A DNA stretch of 64,000 nucleotides, taken from contig NZ_BMLV01000001.1 in assembly GCF_014645495.1 (NCBI RefSeq), positions 417,996 to 481,995 of the forward strand. Reading direction: 5' to 3'. This document shows positions 16,710 through 25,341 of the stretch, piece by piece. Positions within the stretch are counted from its first letter, which is position 1. Every line of letters starts with the position of its first letter. The notes under the pieces were generated by a model. It did not search any database. It saw only the letters and a program-made list of their open reading frames with translations, and was not told where the DNA came from. Source of the stretch: Cloacibacterium rupense (GTDB lineage: Bacteria > Bacteroidota > Bacteroidia > Flavobacteriales > Weeksellaceae). The translations under genes and the position numbers were made by a program.

Positions 16710-17417
16710 TTAGATTTTATCATTATCTGCAAACCGAAAGTCGTTTTCTAAGATTTTAGAATGTGCATTTTCTACACTATACTCTCCTATTTTAGTTCTT
16801 CTTAAATTCGTAAGATAAGCACCAACACCCAAACTCTGCCCGATATCGTGAGCCAAACTTCTGATGTAAGTTCCTTTGCTACAGCCAACTGTAAAACTTA
16901 CCGAAGGTAAATTAATTTCTATATTTTTGATATAATGAATGGTAGTTTTTCTAGATTTCATTTCTACATCTTTACCTGCTCTTGCCAAGTCATAAGCTCG
17001 GTTTCCATCTATTTTGATGGCAGAAAAAACAGGTGGTTTTTGGTCTATTTCTCCTACAAATTTTTCTAGAGTTTTTTTGATGAAATTTTCGGTGATGTGC
17101 GAGAAATCTTGATGTAAAATTTCTGGTTTTTCGGTGTCGTAAGATTCTGTTTGTACCCCAATTTTTATTTCTGCCCAATATTCTTTTGGTGCATCTTGAA
17201 TTTCAGGTATTTTTTTGGTGAATTTACCAGTACAAACAATCAGTAAACCAGTTGCTCTAGGATCTAAAGTTCCAGCATGACCAATTTTAAATTTTTTGGG
17301 AAGATTAAATTCTCTTTTGAGTTTATATTTCAGTTTATTAACAGCCTGAAAACTCGTCCAATCCAGAGGTTTGTCGAGAAGAATGATTTGTCCGTTTAAG
17401 AAATCTTCTGCGGTCAT
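16710..17417 (-). CDS. truB: tRNA pseudouridine-55 synthase TruB
   Basis: Makes pseudouridine 55 in the T-loop of tRNAs. The 235-residue protein has KPLDWTSFQAVNKLK and the catalytic aspartate in GHAGTLDPRATGLLIV, plus KPPVFSAIKIDGNRAYDLAR and CSKGTYIRSLAHDIG. It ends without the C-terminal PUA domain, a short form usual in Bacteroidota. The gene stands three bases after a small membrane-protein gene within the ftsX-DUF3098-uppP-truB neighbourhood characteristic of this phylum. Confidence 0.94.
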   Translation of the reverse strand: MTAEDFLNGQIILLDKPLDWTSFQAVNKLKYKLKREFNLPKKFKIGHAGTLDPRATGLLIVCTGKFTKKIPEIQDAPKEYWAEIKIGVQTESYDTEKPEILHQDFSHITENFIKKTLEKFVGEIDQKPPVFSAIKIDGNRAYDLARAGKDVEMKSRKTTIHYIKNIEINLPSVSFTVGCSKGTYIRSLAHDIGQSLGVGAYLTNLRRTKIGEYSVENAHSKILENDFRFADNDKI

Positions 17418-17420
17418 TAT

Positions 17421-17855
17421 TTAAGATTCAAAGTTTTCATTTCCTATTTGGTCTATTTCTTCAGAATTTTTAATTACTTCTATATCAATTTTAAAATAAT
17501 TAATTAAAAAAAGATAGACTAAATTTAAAAATATTAAGAATAATTCTCCTTTTATTCCCTTGTTGAAAAATCCTAATTGAAAAAAAGAATTAACAATTCT
17601 AAAAACGCTTAAAATTAATATAAATCCGATAAATAAATTAATTAATAAAACTGTTTTGGATTTTTTATCTATTAGAAAAATTAATATTACGACCGCAAAA
17701 ATAAAATTTAAAACGTTTATATAAAATCTTAAGTGTTCTTTCTCAATATAAGAGTAAAAATGAGTAAAATATCTAAAAATAGCATATAATATTGTTAATA
17801 AATATACTATCGAAATCCAATAGACAATTTTATTCCTAAAAACTCTTTTTTTCAT
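17421..17855 (-). CDS. Four-helix membrane protein, unknown function
   Basis: A 144-residue protein with four predicted membrane helices (about residues 10-30, 43-60, 66-88 and 104-121) and a short acidic C-terminus. No family is recognised. It abuts uppP (no intergenic base) and truB (3 bases), so it belongs to the same transcript. This position is often empty or variable in the conserved uppP-truB neighbourhood, so it looks like a lineage-specific insertion. Confidence 0.6.
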   Translation of the reverse strand: MKKRVFRNKIVYWISIVYLLTILYAIFRYFTHFYSYIEKEHLRFYINVLNFIFAVVILIFLIDKKSKTVLLINLFIGFILILSVFRIVNSFFQLGFFNKGIKGELFLIFLNLVYLFLINYFKIDIEVIKNSEEIDQIGNENFES

Positions 17856-18668
17856 TTATTTAAACCAAGTAAAATAAACTAAAAGCGCAATTCCTGCAAT
17901 AATTCTGTACCAACCCCAAGGTTTGAAACCATATTTTTTAATCACGCCAATGAAGAATTTAATTGCAATTACGGCTACAATAAATGCAATGACGTTTCCT
18001 AGTAAAAATAATTTTAGATTATCGCCTTGCATCAGCATTTCGTAGCCTTTTTGTTCTATACCTAGATAATTAAATTTCTTAAGAAATATCGAATAAACAG
18101 TAACTGCTAACATCGTAGGAACTGCCAAAAAGAAAGAAAATTCAGCGGCAGCTTCTCTGGTCAATTTTTGTTGCATTCCGCCAATAATTGAGGCTGCACT
18201 TCTACTTGTTCCTGGCATCATCGCGAGACACTGCCAAAAGCCAATGATTACCGCTTTTTTGATGGTGATTTCTTTCTCGTCGTGTATGGTGTGATTTTTA
18301 AAAATTTTATCAATAAACAAGAGTACTACTCCACCCAAAACCAAAACAACTGTAATCGGAATAGGATTTCCTAGAACTTCGTCTATTTTATCATCAAATA
18401 ATTTTCCTAAAACTAAAGCTGGTAAAACCGCAAAAGCCAATTTGATATAAAAATTAAAATTTTTAAAATCAAAGAATTTTTTCCAATACAAAAATACAAC
18501 CGCCAAAATAGCCCCAAACTGAATAGAAACCTGGAACATTTTCACAAATTCATCTTCTTGAATTCCGAAAATAGAACTGGTAAAAATCATGTGTGCCGTA
18601 GATGAAACGGGTAAATATTCTGTAAGTCCTTCTACTATTGCAATGATAATTGCTTGTATTAAATCCAT
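17856..18668 (-). CDS. uppP: Undecaprenyl-diphosphatase
   Basis: Membrane phosphatase that recycles undecaprenyl pyrophosphate, the lipid carrier for peptidoglycan; loss or excess alters bacitracin sensitivity. The 270-residue polytopic protein has both active-site motifs, EGLTEYLPVSSTAHM (residues 14-28) and PGTSRSAASIIGG (near 173-185). It sits downstream of ftsX and DUF3098, separated from them by a hairpin. Confidence 0.95.
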   Translation of the reverse strand: MDLIQAIIIAIVEGLTEYLPVSSTAHMIFTSSIFGIQEDEFVKMFQVSIQFGAILAVVFLYWKKFFDFKNFNFYIKLAFAVLPALVLGKLFDDKIDEVLGNPIPITVVLVLGGVVLLFIDKIFKNHTIHDEKEITIKKAVIIGFWQCLAMMPGTSRSAASIIGGMQQKLTREAAAEFSFFLAVPTMLAVTVYSIFLKKFNYLGIEQKGYEMLMQGDNLKLFLLGNVIAFIVAVIAIKFFIGVIKKYGFKPWGWYRIIAGIALLVYFTWFK

Positions 18669-18737
18669 TATTTAATTAAGAATTAAGAATTAATAGATAA
18701 GAAATTAATTCAATGATTGATATTAAGTTTTAACTAA

Positions 18738-18780
18738 AAAAATTAAAAGATTCAAATAAATATTTAAATCTTTTAATTCT
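18738..18780 (-). terminator. Terminator-like hairpin between DUF3098 and uppP
   Basis: Twelve-base-pair inverted repeat AATTAAAAGATT/AATCTTTTAATT (18741-18752 and 18767-18778). Read on the minus strand it is followed by T7. It would end the ftsX-DUF3098 transcript and leave uppP to its own promoter, though it may only partly terminate. Confidence 0.55.
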
Positions 18781-18797
18781 TTAATTTTTAAATTGTT

Positions 18798-19076
18798 TTA
18801 TTTGTTTCTCTTTAGAATGGCGAAAACTTCTACCACAAATCCTGCAATCACCAAAAGTGGTGCAATTCTGATTCTTCTGATGGAGAAAACATCATCATTC
18901 CAAGCATTTGGGTCTAATTTTCCATTTACAGTATTAGCATCAGGCCCCATCATTAGAATAAATCCTAAAGCAATTAATACGAGGCCAATGACCATCAATT
19001 GATAATTTTTTTTACCAAAATAAAATGGAGTTTGTTCTTTTTTTTCAGTCTGTACTGAATTTTGATTTTTAGACAT
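18798..19076 (-). CDS. DUF3098 family membrane protein
   Basis: A 92-residue protein with two membrane helices (about residues 30-45 and 70-88) flanking GPDANTVNGKLDPNAWNDDVFSIRRIRIAP, the DUF3098 pattern. The family is confined to Bacteroidota and nearly always lies between ftsX and uppP, as here. A role with the FtsEX complex or cell-wall recycling is an inference from this context only. Confidence 0.88.
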   Translation of the reverse strand: MSKNQNSVQTEKKEQTPFYFGKKNYQLMVIGLVLIALGFILMMGPDANTVNGKLDPNAWNDDVFSIRRIRIAPLLVIAGFVVEVFAILKRNK

Positions 19077-19087
19077 TTTAATAATTT

Positions 19088-19987
19088 CTATGAATAATAA
19101 AGGTCATCTACACTAGAGGCTAAGAATCTCCAAGTCGCAAAAATAGTACTAATTACAGTAATTAAAATACCAATGGATACAACTATTAACACTAACCAGA
19201 CATATTTATTGGTGTCTTGTACAAAAGGAGTACCTATTTCGCTTGTAAAGAAATACCAACCTGTAAATAAAGCTACCAAACCTATAAAAGCACCTATAAT
19301 CCCAAGAATTACAGCTTCTTTTATAAATGGTTTTAAGATAAATCTTCGTTTTGCCCCTACCAACTGCATCGTTTTGATAATAAATCTCTTAGAGAAAATT
19401 TTCAAACGGATAGAATTATTGATAAGAACCATGGCAACAATTAAAAATAAGACAGAAAAGCCAAGAATCCAAGTGAGAATTCTATTCAAATTATTATAAA
19501 CTTCTATGGTCAATTTACTGTCATTTTTTACTTCTTTTATCCCTTCTACTTCGCCTATTTGTTTTACCACTGCATCTATTTTTGCAGGGTCCACAAACTC
19601 TGGTTTTAAAGTAACTTCTACAGAAGGTGGAAAAATATTACCTTCGAAAAGAGCTTCAGAATCTATTCCTAATTGTGTTTTTGCAATGGTAGTAGCTTCA
19701 TCAGCTGAAATGAATTTTGCTTTTTTCACGAATGGTAAAAGCTTTATTCTTTCATAGGTAACTTTATTCAATTGGTCTGCTTTAGCAGAATCTCTAGGAT
19801 CTAGGTAGTCATCAAAGTAGGCTTCTACTACCAATTGTTCTTTGATGTAATCTGAGTATCTCTGTGCATTAATCAAGATAAGCCCAAAAAGACCAACCAA
19901 AAATAAAACCAATGCGATACTTATTGATACTGTAATGTTACTAGAACGAAGTCGTTTTTTGTTTAAATCGTCTGCTAATTTTGCCAT
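19088..19987 (-). CDS. ftsX: Cell division protein FtsX
   Basis: Permease-like partner of FtsE that couples division to peptidoglycan hydrolase activation. The 299-residue protein has one N-terminal helix (about 21-42), a periplasmic domain of about 130 residues, then three C-terminal helices, the FtsX topology. The segment RLKIFSKRFIIKTMQLVGA, the cytoplasmic loop contacting the ATPase, is clear. A TTG three bases upstream would add one residue; ATG 19987 (MAKLADDL) is preferred. ftsE is not adjacent, as is usual in this phylum. Confidence 0.92.
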   Translation of the reverse strand: MAKLADDLNKKRLRSSNITVSISIALVLFLVGLFGLILINAQRYSDYIKEQLVVEAYFDDYLDPRDSAKADQLNKVTYERIKLLPFVKKAKFISADEATTIAKTQLGIDSEALFEGNIFPPSVEVTLKPEFVDPAKIDAVVKQIGEVEGIKEVKNDSKLTIEVYNNLNRILTWILGFSVLFLIVAMVLINNSIRLKIFSKRFIIKTMQLVGAKRRFILKPFIKEAVILGIIGAFIGLVALFTGWYFFTSEIGTPFVQDTNKYVWLVLIVVSIGILITVISTIFATWRFLASSVDDLYYS

Positions 19988-20075
19988 CAATAAAAATTTT
20001 CTGCTAAAATAGAAAAAAAACTCCGAAATTTGCCCTTGTATTTATACTAAACTTTGTTAAAAAATCTTAAATATT

Positions 20076-20846
20076 TTGAACGTAAAAGCCAAAAAACATC
20101 TAGGTCAGCATTTTCTTACCGATGAAAATATTGCCAAAAAAATTGTAGAAGGTCTTAGTTTTGAAGACTATAATTCTGTTTTAGAAGTAGGACCAGGGAT
20201 GGGTGTGCTTACCAAATATTTACTAGAAAAACCTACGGAAACCTTTGTAGCAGAAATAGATACAGAATCTATAGATTATTTGAAATTACATTATCAAAAA
20301 CTTGAAAATAAACATTTTACAGGTGATTTTCTAAAAATTAATTTAAGTGAATTTTTTAACTCTCAAGTAGCGGTAATTGGTAATTTTCCCTATAATATTT
20401 CGTCTCAGATTCTTTTTAAGATTATTGATAATTACCAACAAATCCCTGAAATGGTGGGGATGTTTCAAAAAGAAGTTGCAGAAAGAACAGCGGCAATTCC
20501 TAGAACTAAAGATTATGGAATTCTCTCTGTTTTGGTACAAGCTTATTATGATGTAAAATATCTTTTCACGGTTCACGAAAACGTTTTTAATCCGCCTCCA
20601 AAAGTAAAATCGGGGGTCATAAAAATGACAAGAAACAGAAAAGAAGGTTTAAAAGGAAACGAAATTCTCTTTAAACAAATTGTAAAAACAGGTTTTAATC
20701 AACGAAGAAAAAAATTGAGTAATGCTCTGAAACCACTTAACATTCCCGAAAGTTTGAAAAATCATGCTTTTATGGACAAACGTGCTGAAGAACTAAGCGT
20801 AGAAGATTTCATCAATTTTACAATCGAATGGAAAGCAGCGAATTAA
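20076..20846 (+). CDS. rsmA: 16S rRNA dimethyladenosine transferase (KsgA)
   Basis: Dimethylates two adjacent adenosines near the 3' end of 16S rRNA. The 256-residue protein has the N-terminal KKHLGQHFLTD motif, the SAM site EVGPGMGVLTKYLLE (about 37-51) and the catalytic NFPYNISS (near 103). The start appears to be TTG 20076: there is no ATG before the conserved GQHFL motif, and an in-frame stop lies at 20058-20060. The gene diverges from ftsX, and its end overlaps the convergent coiled-coil gene by 4 bases. Confidence 0.93.
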   Translation: MNVKAKKHLGQHFLTDENIAKKIVEGLSFEDYNSVLEVGPGMGVLTKYLLEKPTETFVAEIDTESIDYLKLHYQKLENKHFTGDFLKINLSEFFNSQVAVIGNFPYNISSQILFKIIDNYQQIPEMVGMFQKEVAERTAAIPRTKDYGILSVLVQAYYDVKYLFTVHENVFNPPPKVKSGVIKMTRNRKEGLKGNEILFKQIVKTGFNQRRKKLSNALKPLNIPESLKNHAFMDKRAEELSVEDFINFTIEWKAAN

Positions 20847-21403
20847 TCTTCCTCATCGTCATTTAATAACTCTTGTAATTGCGCCTGCAAATCATTGATT
20901 TTATTTTTCAATGATTTTATTTCATTGGTATTGTTTGAAACATTGCTTTTCAGAATTACCTTTTTGGCTTTTTCCTTGTGTTCATCATCGTCATCGTCGT
21001 CATCATCTGCAATTTCATCGATATCTTCTTGAATTTCGTCAATATCTTCTTGAATTTCATCGATATCTTCACTAATTTCCTCGATATCTTCTTGAATATA
21101 TTCTATATCTTCCTGAATTTCAGTTACATCTTCTTTCAAATCTTCAATATGTTCATGACTTTTATTGACTGACATTTGAATGAAAATGGCCAAATAAATG
21201 GCTTCTAAAGAAACTACGGTAGTTAAAACCAATAGCATTTTATCAAATTCTACAAAATCAAAAATTGACAAACCAAATGAAACAATAAAAAAAATGGTAT
21301 GTGCAACAAGAGATTGTACAGAACCAATCCAAGACATTGCTATTTCTGATAACTTGTCTATGTTTGTTGGGATTTTCTGTATTTTAGACTCCTTCGATTT
21401 CAT
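20843..21403 (-). CDS. Membrane protein with acidic heptad-repeat coiled coil (DUF1003-like)
   Basis: A 186-residue protein. Two membrane helices (about 29-48 and 56-77) end in FIQMSVNKS, similar to DUF1003 or low-affinity iron permease-like proteins. Then come six heptads of the type EDIDEIQ (residues 91-132), a run of eight aspartates (133-140), and a second coiled coil (158-182) ending in an acidic tail. The heptads are nearly identical at DNA level, giving 21-bp tandem repeats at about 21,010-21,130 that could expand or contract. Function unknown; the acidic coil could bind cations or multimerise. Confidence 0.7.
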   Translation of the reverse strand: MKSKESKIQKIPTNIDKLSEIAMSWIGSVQSLVAHTIFFIVSFGLSIFDFVEFDKMLLVLTTVVSLEAIYLAIFIQMSVNKSHEHIEDLKEDVTEIQEDIEYIQEDIEEISEDIDEIQEDIDEIQEDIDEIADDDDDDDDEHKEKAKKVILKSNVSNNTNEIKSLKNKINDLQAQLQELLNDDEED

Positions 21404-21543
21404 CTTTATCTAATTATGTTTTTTATATGTTATAAGCTAATCGTTCTGATTTTACAAATACACTTTTTTGCAAATTTACAATTAAAAATTCTTTTAAAAG
21501 TTATTAATAAAAATTCATAATAGATTTTGAACTGTAATTTTCG

Positions 21544-21551
21544 TAAATTTG
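21544..21551 (+). promoter_or_regulatory. -7 box (TAAATTTG) for corA
   Basis: Exact TAnnTTTG match 71 bp before the corA ATG. A TTTG lies only 14 bp upstream (21526-21529), shorter than usual, so the -33 element is uncertain. The rest of the 219-bp gap shows nothing else except CAAATTTA (21471-21478), which is an exact TAAATTTG on the minus strand and may serve the divergent coiled-coil gene. Confidence 0.45.
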
Positions 21552-21622
21552 TAAACTTTTTGTTAGAACAATCCATTTTACTAATCCTGATAAAGTTTAA
21601 TCTTTAAATTAAAAATCTAGAA

Positions 21623-22552
21623 ATGAAAAATATTTATCATATAGACAAAAAAATTACAAAAAGAGATGAACTTTCAGCTAGAACCTGGATTTCCATAGAA
21701 GAACCTACTGAAGAAGACAAAAAGTTTTTATTAGATGACCTCAAAATTCCAGTGGCATTCTACAATGATATAGAAGATATAGACGAGCGCCCCAGAATAG
21801 AGATTGAAGATGACTGGACCTTTGTGTTGCTAAGAATACCACACAAAACGACTAATGAAAAATCTCCATTTATCACCATACCTTTGGGGATAATTTATAA
21901 TGAAGATTACTTTGTAACCATTACTTTTTACAAGGCCGATTTATTGGCTGATTTTGTAAGCTACTACTCTACTAGAAAAACCATTGAAGAAACAGACAAG
22001 TTAAATCTTATTTTAAGGTTTCACTTAAGTGCAAGTGTTTGGTTTTTAAAATATCTAAAACAAATCAATATTCAAATTAAAAATGCAGAAAATGATTTGG
22101 AACGTTCTATCAAAAATGAAGACTTACAAACGCTTTTTAATTTAGAAAAATCATTGGTTTATTTCAGTACTTCGCTTCGTAGCAACGAAATTTTGCTTTA
22201 CAGATTCAAAAGTCAAAGAAAAATCAAAAACATTTTAGAAGAAGAACTCTTAGAAGATGTAGAAATTGAGTTAAAACAAGCCATTGAAACATCACACATA
22301 TTCAGTGATATTTTAAGTGGAATGATGGATGCCTATGCGTCTGTAATTTCTAATAACCTGAACGTCATCATGAAGCGTCTTACTTCTATTTCCATCATCT
22401 TGATGATTCCTACTTTGATTGCAAGCATCTATGGAATGAATGTCACCAATCATTTAGAAAAAAACCCAAATGGAATTTATCTAATACTTTTTGGCTCTAT
22501 CATTTTATCAGTTTTAGGGGCTTGGTTATTTTTAAAGAAAAAATGGATTTAA
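21623..22552 (+). CDS. corA: CorA-family magnesium/cobalt transporter
   Basis: Pentameric inner-membrane channel for Mg2+ and Co2+. The 309-residue protein has a long cytoplasmic N-terminal domain with charged helices, then two C-terminal membrane helices. The selectivity motif Gly-Met-Asn is intact in SIYGMNVTNH (near residue 271). The C-terminus is basic (LKKKWI), as in the family. It is an isolated gene with its own promoter box. Confidence 0.93.
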   Translation: MKNIYHIDKKITKRDELSARTWISIEEPTEEDKKFLLDDLKIPVAFYNDIEDIDERPRIEIEDDWTFVLLRIPHKTTNEKSPFITIPLGIIYNEDYFVTITFYKADLLADFVSYYSTRKTIEETDKLNLILRFHLSASVWFLKYLKQINIQIKNAENDLERSIKNEDLQTLFNLEKSLVYFSTSLRSNEILLYRFKSQRKIKNILEEELLEDVEIELKQAIETSHIFSDILSGMMDAYASVISNNLNVIMKRLTSISIILMIPTLIASIYGMNVTNHLEKNPNGIYLILFGSIILSVLGAWLFLKKKWI

Positions 22553-22576
22553 TCAGTCATCTATAATATTTAAAAT

Positions 22577-22665
22577 TTTTAGAACACTGATTAAACTGAT
22601 TATTACAGATTTTCAATTATTTATCTGTGAATATCTGAATAATCTGTGTTTTCTGTGTTCTAAAA
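22577..22665. repeat. Palindromic intergenic element after corA
   Basis: An 11-bp perfect inverted repeat (TTTTAGAACAC 22577-22587, GTGTTCTAAAA 22655-22665) encloses 67 bases with further internal ATTACAGATT/AATCTGTG-like pairings. It lies between convergent genes and overlaps the end of the TIGR02757 gene by 6 bases. It may act as a shared terminator or be a dispersed extragenic palindrome. Confidence 0.5.
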
Positions 22666-23430
22666 CCCTAATTCTTTAGAAACCCCAATTCCGAAAAGCG
22701 CATAATCATAGATTGCAGGATCTTGTGGATTGTATTTTCTGATAATTTTATCGAGTTCTTCTACTGCTTTCCAATCGTTTTGATTACGGTTGAGAATGCC
22801 TAATTTTCTAGAAATATTAGCAGTATGAACATCTAATGGAATGGATAAAAATTTCTGAGGAAGGTTTTTCCAAATGCCAAAATCTACATCTTTTTTATCA
22901 TCACGAACCATCCATCGCAAAAACATAACCAACCTTTTTGAAGCCGAATTTTTATAAGGCGAACTTACGTGTTTATGACTTCGGTGAAGCGTTTCACCAA
23001 GAAAACGATTTCTAAATCTTTCGATGGAATGATAATAATTTTCTTCATTTTCCTTTAAAAGAAACAATTGTTCTAAACTTTCAAATTCTGTATAAACACT
23101 CTTTAAATTAAAAACAAATTGTTTAAAATCTTCACCAGAAAAAGTTCTGTGAACGGCTTTATTTTCTAGTTTTTTGAAATCTTTTTCAGAAGCATTCATC
23201 ACAAAATCAAAAGGAGAATTCCCCATAAAATTGATGATTTTTTGAGCCGAAGTAATGATAGATTTTCTATTTCCCCAAGCTATAGTCGCTGCAAAAAACG
23301 CCGAAATTTCTATGTCTTGCTTCAAAGAAAACAGATGTGGAATTGAAATAGGATCTAATTCAATAAAATCTGTGTGATTGTATTGTTCTGCTTTTTGGTT
23401 CAAAAAATCGAAGATTTCTTGTTCGTTCAT
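22660..23430 (-). CDS. TIGR02757 family protein
   Basis: A 256-residue conserved protein of unknown function. It matches the TIGR02757 (DUF2400) pattern: ELDPISIPHLF, EISAFFAATIAWGNRKSII, KRLVMFLRWMVR and IPLDVHTANISRKLGIL. The last segment resembles the helix-hairpin-helix/iron-free tail of DNA glycosylases such as endonuclease III, so a nucleic-acid role is possible but unproven. No operon partner is evident; an 85-bp gap separates it from rnz. Confidence 0.85.
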   Translation of the reverse strand: MNEQEIFDFLNQKAEQYNHTDFIELDPISIPHLFSLKQDIEISAFFAATIAWGNRKSIITSAQKIINFMGNSPFDFVMNASEKDFKKLENKAVHRTFSGEDFKQFVFNLKSVYTEFESLEQLFLLKENEENYYHSIERFRNRFLGETLHRSHKHVSSPYKNSASKRLVMFLRWMVRDDKKDVDFGIWKNLPQKFLSIPLDVHTANISRKLGILNRNQNDWKAVEELDKIIRKYNPQDPAIYDYALFGIGVSKELGF

Positions 23431-23515
23431 TGATTATAATTGATAATTGATGGATGATATTTGATTTTAATCAATATAAATAAACTTATAAATTGTAAAT
23501 CAAAAATCGTAAATC

Positions 23516-24430
23516 CTAAATCTTAACAGGTTCTAATTGCTGAGGAAGATAGGTTTCTGGGAAAATTTCGCAAGCTTCGTTCAAGAAAACTTGATAATCT
23601 GCGTATCTGTTAGAAAAATGTCCTAAAATCAGTTTTTTGGCTTTGGCTTTTCTGGCGATTTTGGCAGCTTCTAGCGCAGTTGTATGTCCAGTATATTCTG
23701 CCATTTCTTTTAAATCGTGCAAAAAAGTAGCTTCGTGGTACAATAAATCTACATTTTTGATGATAGGAACTATGCTTTCTAAATATCTGGTATCACTGCA
23801 AAAAGCGTAAGAAACCGGCGGTTCTGCTGCGGTAGTTAGCACTTCGTTTTTAAGCACATAACCATCTTTTAGAATAAAATCTTTGCCGCGTTTTAGATTG
23901 TGATAATCACAAATTTCTATTTCAGGATATTTAGAAATTTCCTTCATATTCAAGTGTCTTTCTTTTGGTTTTTCCTTGAAAAGATAACCGTTGCAATAGA
24001 TTCTATGATCTAATGGAATGGTGTACACTTCTACTCTATTATCCTCGAAAATTTTCTCGGAATTTTTAGAAGAAAGTTCGTGGAAGATTACCTCAAAACC
24101 TTGGTACGTTTCGGTGTATTTAAAAATAGCTTCCATCATTGCTTTAATTCCTTTTGGTCCATAAACATTAAGCGGAGTTTCTCTGCCTAAAAGTCTGAAA
24201 CTAGAAATTAAACCTGGTAAACCAAAAACGTGATCGCCATGAAGATGCGAAATGAAAATATGATTAATTTTTGAGAATTTAGCTTTAGCTTTTCTAAGCT
24301 GAACCTGAGTACCCTCTCCGCAATCTATGAGGAAGCAACGTTCTTCCATTTCTAGAAATTGTGCTGTAGGCGCAGATTTCACTGTAGGAATTGCAGAATT
24401 AAAGCCGAGAATGGTTAAATAAGTGCTCAA
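23516..24430 (-). CDS. rnz: Ribonuclease Z
   Basis: Endonuclease that matures tRNA 3' ends. The 304-residue metallo-beta-lactamase fold protein has the zinc motif SHLHGDHVFGLPGL (HLHGDH at 62-67), the conserved FCSDTRY and HEATF segments, and the C-terminal HTTALEAAKIARKAKAKKLILGHFS. Length and motifs match bacterial RNase Z. It starts at ATG 24430 (MSTYLTILGF). The promoter side holds a palindromic element. Confidence 0.94.
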   Translation of the reverse strand: MSTYLTILGFNSAIPTVKSAPTAQFLEMEERCFLIDCGEGTQVQLRKAKAKFSKINHIFISHLHGDHVFGLPGLISSFRLLGRETPLNVYGPKGIKAMMEAIFKYTETYQGFEVIFHELSSKNSEKIFEDNRVEVYTIPLDHRIYCNGYLFKEKPKERHLNMKEISKYPEIEICDYHNLKRGKDFILKDGYVLKNEVLTTAAEPPVSYAFCSDTRYLESIVPIIKNVDLLYHEATFLHDLKEMAEYTGHTTALEAAKIARKAKAKKLILGHFSNRYADYQVFLNEACEIFPETYLPQQLEPVKI

Positions 24431-24469
24431 AATTTATGATGATTGATGTTTTGCAAATTTATGATTTTT

Positions 24470-24527
24470 GCCACGAATTCACGAATATTAAAAAATGTTT
24501 TAGAAAATAAATTCGTGCATTTGTGGC
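24470..24527. repeat. Palindromic intergenic element upstream of rnz
   Basis: Seventeen-base inverted repeat with two mismatches (24470-24486 and 24511-24527) around a 24-base AT-rich centre. Cores are CACGAAT and ATTCGTG, and outer arms are GCCAC and GTGGC. It fills the gap between rnz and rdgB and looks like a dispersed extragenic palindrome. It would also form a hairpin in a transcript running from rdgB to rnz. Confidence 0.5.
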
Positions 24528-24531
24528 TAAT

Positions 24532-25101
24532 TTATTTTTCTAAAAATTCTAAAAATTTATCTAAAGCATTTTTTCTGTGACTAATAGCATTTTTTTCTTC
24601 TGAGGGCATGTCTGCAAAAGAAATTTCATAACCTTTTGGGATGAAAATTGGGTCGTAACCGAAGCCTTTTTTTCCGCTTTTTTCTCGGCTTAAATTTCCA
24701 TAGACTCTACCTTCGAAATATTCTGCTCCATTTTCGTTGTAAAGGCATAAAACCGTAATAAAATAAGCTTCTCTATTGTCATTGTCTTGCATTTCTTCCA
24801 AAACTTTAGCAATGTTTTTATCAAAATCGTGGTTTCCTGCGTAACGTGCAGAAAAAATACCCGGTCTGCCGTCTAGTGCGGGAACTACCAAACCAGAATC
24901 GTCACCAAGACTAGGTTTGCCTGTTTTCTCAAAGCAGAATTTGGCTTTTATCAATGCATTGGCGTGGAAGGAATCTCCGTCTTCTACGATTTCATCATGA
25001 ATGTTGTAATCTGTAAGAGAAGTGATTTTATATTTTGTGCCAAGAATTTGTGCTATTTCTTCTTTTTTGTGAAGGTTGTGGGTAGCGATTAGGATTTCCA
25101 T
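24532..25101 (-). CDS. rdgB: XTP/dITP diphosphatase (RdgB/HAM1)
   Basis: House-cleaning nucleotide pyrophosphatase that removes dITP, ITP and XTP. The 189-residue protein shows ATHNLHKKEEI (residues 6-16), GDDSGLVVPALDGRPGIFSARYAG, GFGYDPIFIP and the C-terminal SHRKNALDKF. All are standard active-site segments. It is a stand-alone gene between two palindromic intergenic elements. Confidence 0.94.
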   Translation of the reverse strand: MEILIATHNLHKKEEIAQILGTKYKITSLTDYNIHDEIVEDGDSFHANALIKAKFCFEKTGKPSLGDDSGLVVPALDGRPGIFSARYAGNHDFDKNIAKVLEEMQDNDNREAYFITVLCLYNENGAEYFEGRVYGNLSREKSGKKGFGYDPIFIPKGYEISFADMPSEEKNAISHRKNALDKFLEFLEK

Positions 25102-25185
25102 TTTATATAATTGATGGTTGACATATGATAATTGATTGAAAATTGCAATTTTATAAGGTCTTAATAATTAAAATCTGTTCTTTTT

Positions 25186-25321
25186 TGCAGCCCGACCTGA
25201 GTGGAACTCTTTTTTGGTAACTGAGCTTGCCGAAGTTACCAAAAAAAGCGGGAACACAAACGAGATAAAAGTAACACTTTTGTCGAAGATTTCCCACGAA
25301 GTGGAGCGGAAATAGCTGCCC
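25186..25321. repeat. Intergenic repeat element with strong hairpin
   Basis: About 135 bp, noticeably richer in G and C than its surroundings, inside a 240-bp gap. It contains a perfect 13-bp stem (TTTTTTGGTAACT 25210-25222 and AGTTACCAAAAAA 25234-25246). Outside it are GCAGCCCGACCTGAGTGG on the left and GTGGAGCGG...AGCTGCC on the right. No frame is coding. The composition and layout suggest a dispersed extragenic repeat or remnant of a small mobile element. The stem would also terminate transcription in either direction. Confidence 0.6.
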
Positions 25322-25341
25322 AAATAAATAAATTTTAAAAA

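Noticed and set aside
20978-21172. Plus-strand frame of Phe/Ile repeats
   Set aside because: It is the antisense reading of the 21-bp heptad repeats in the coiled-coil gene.
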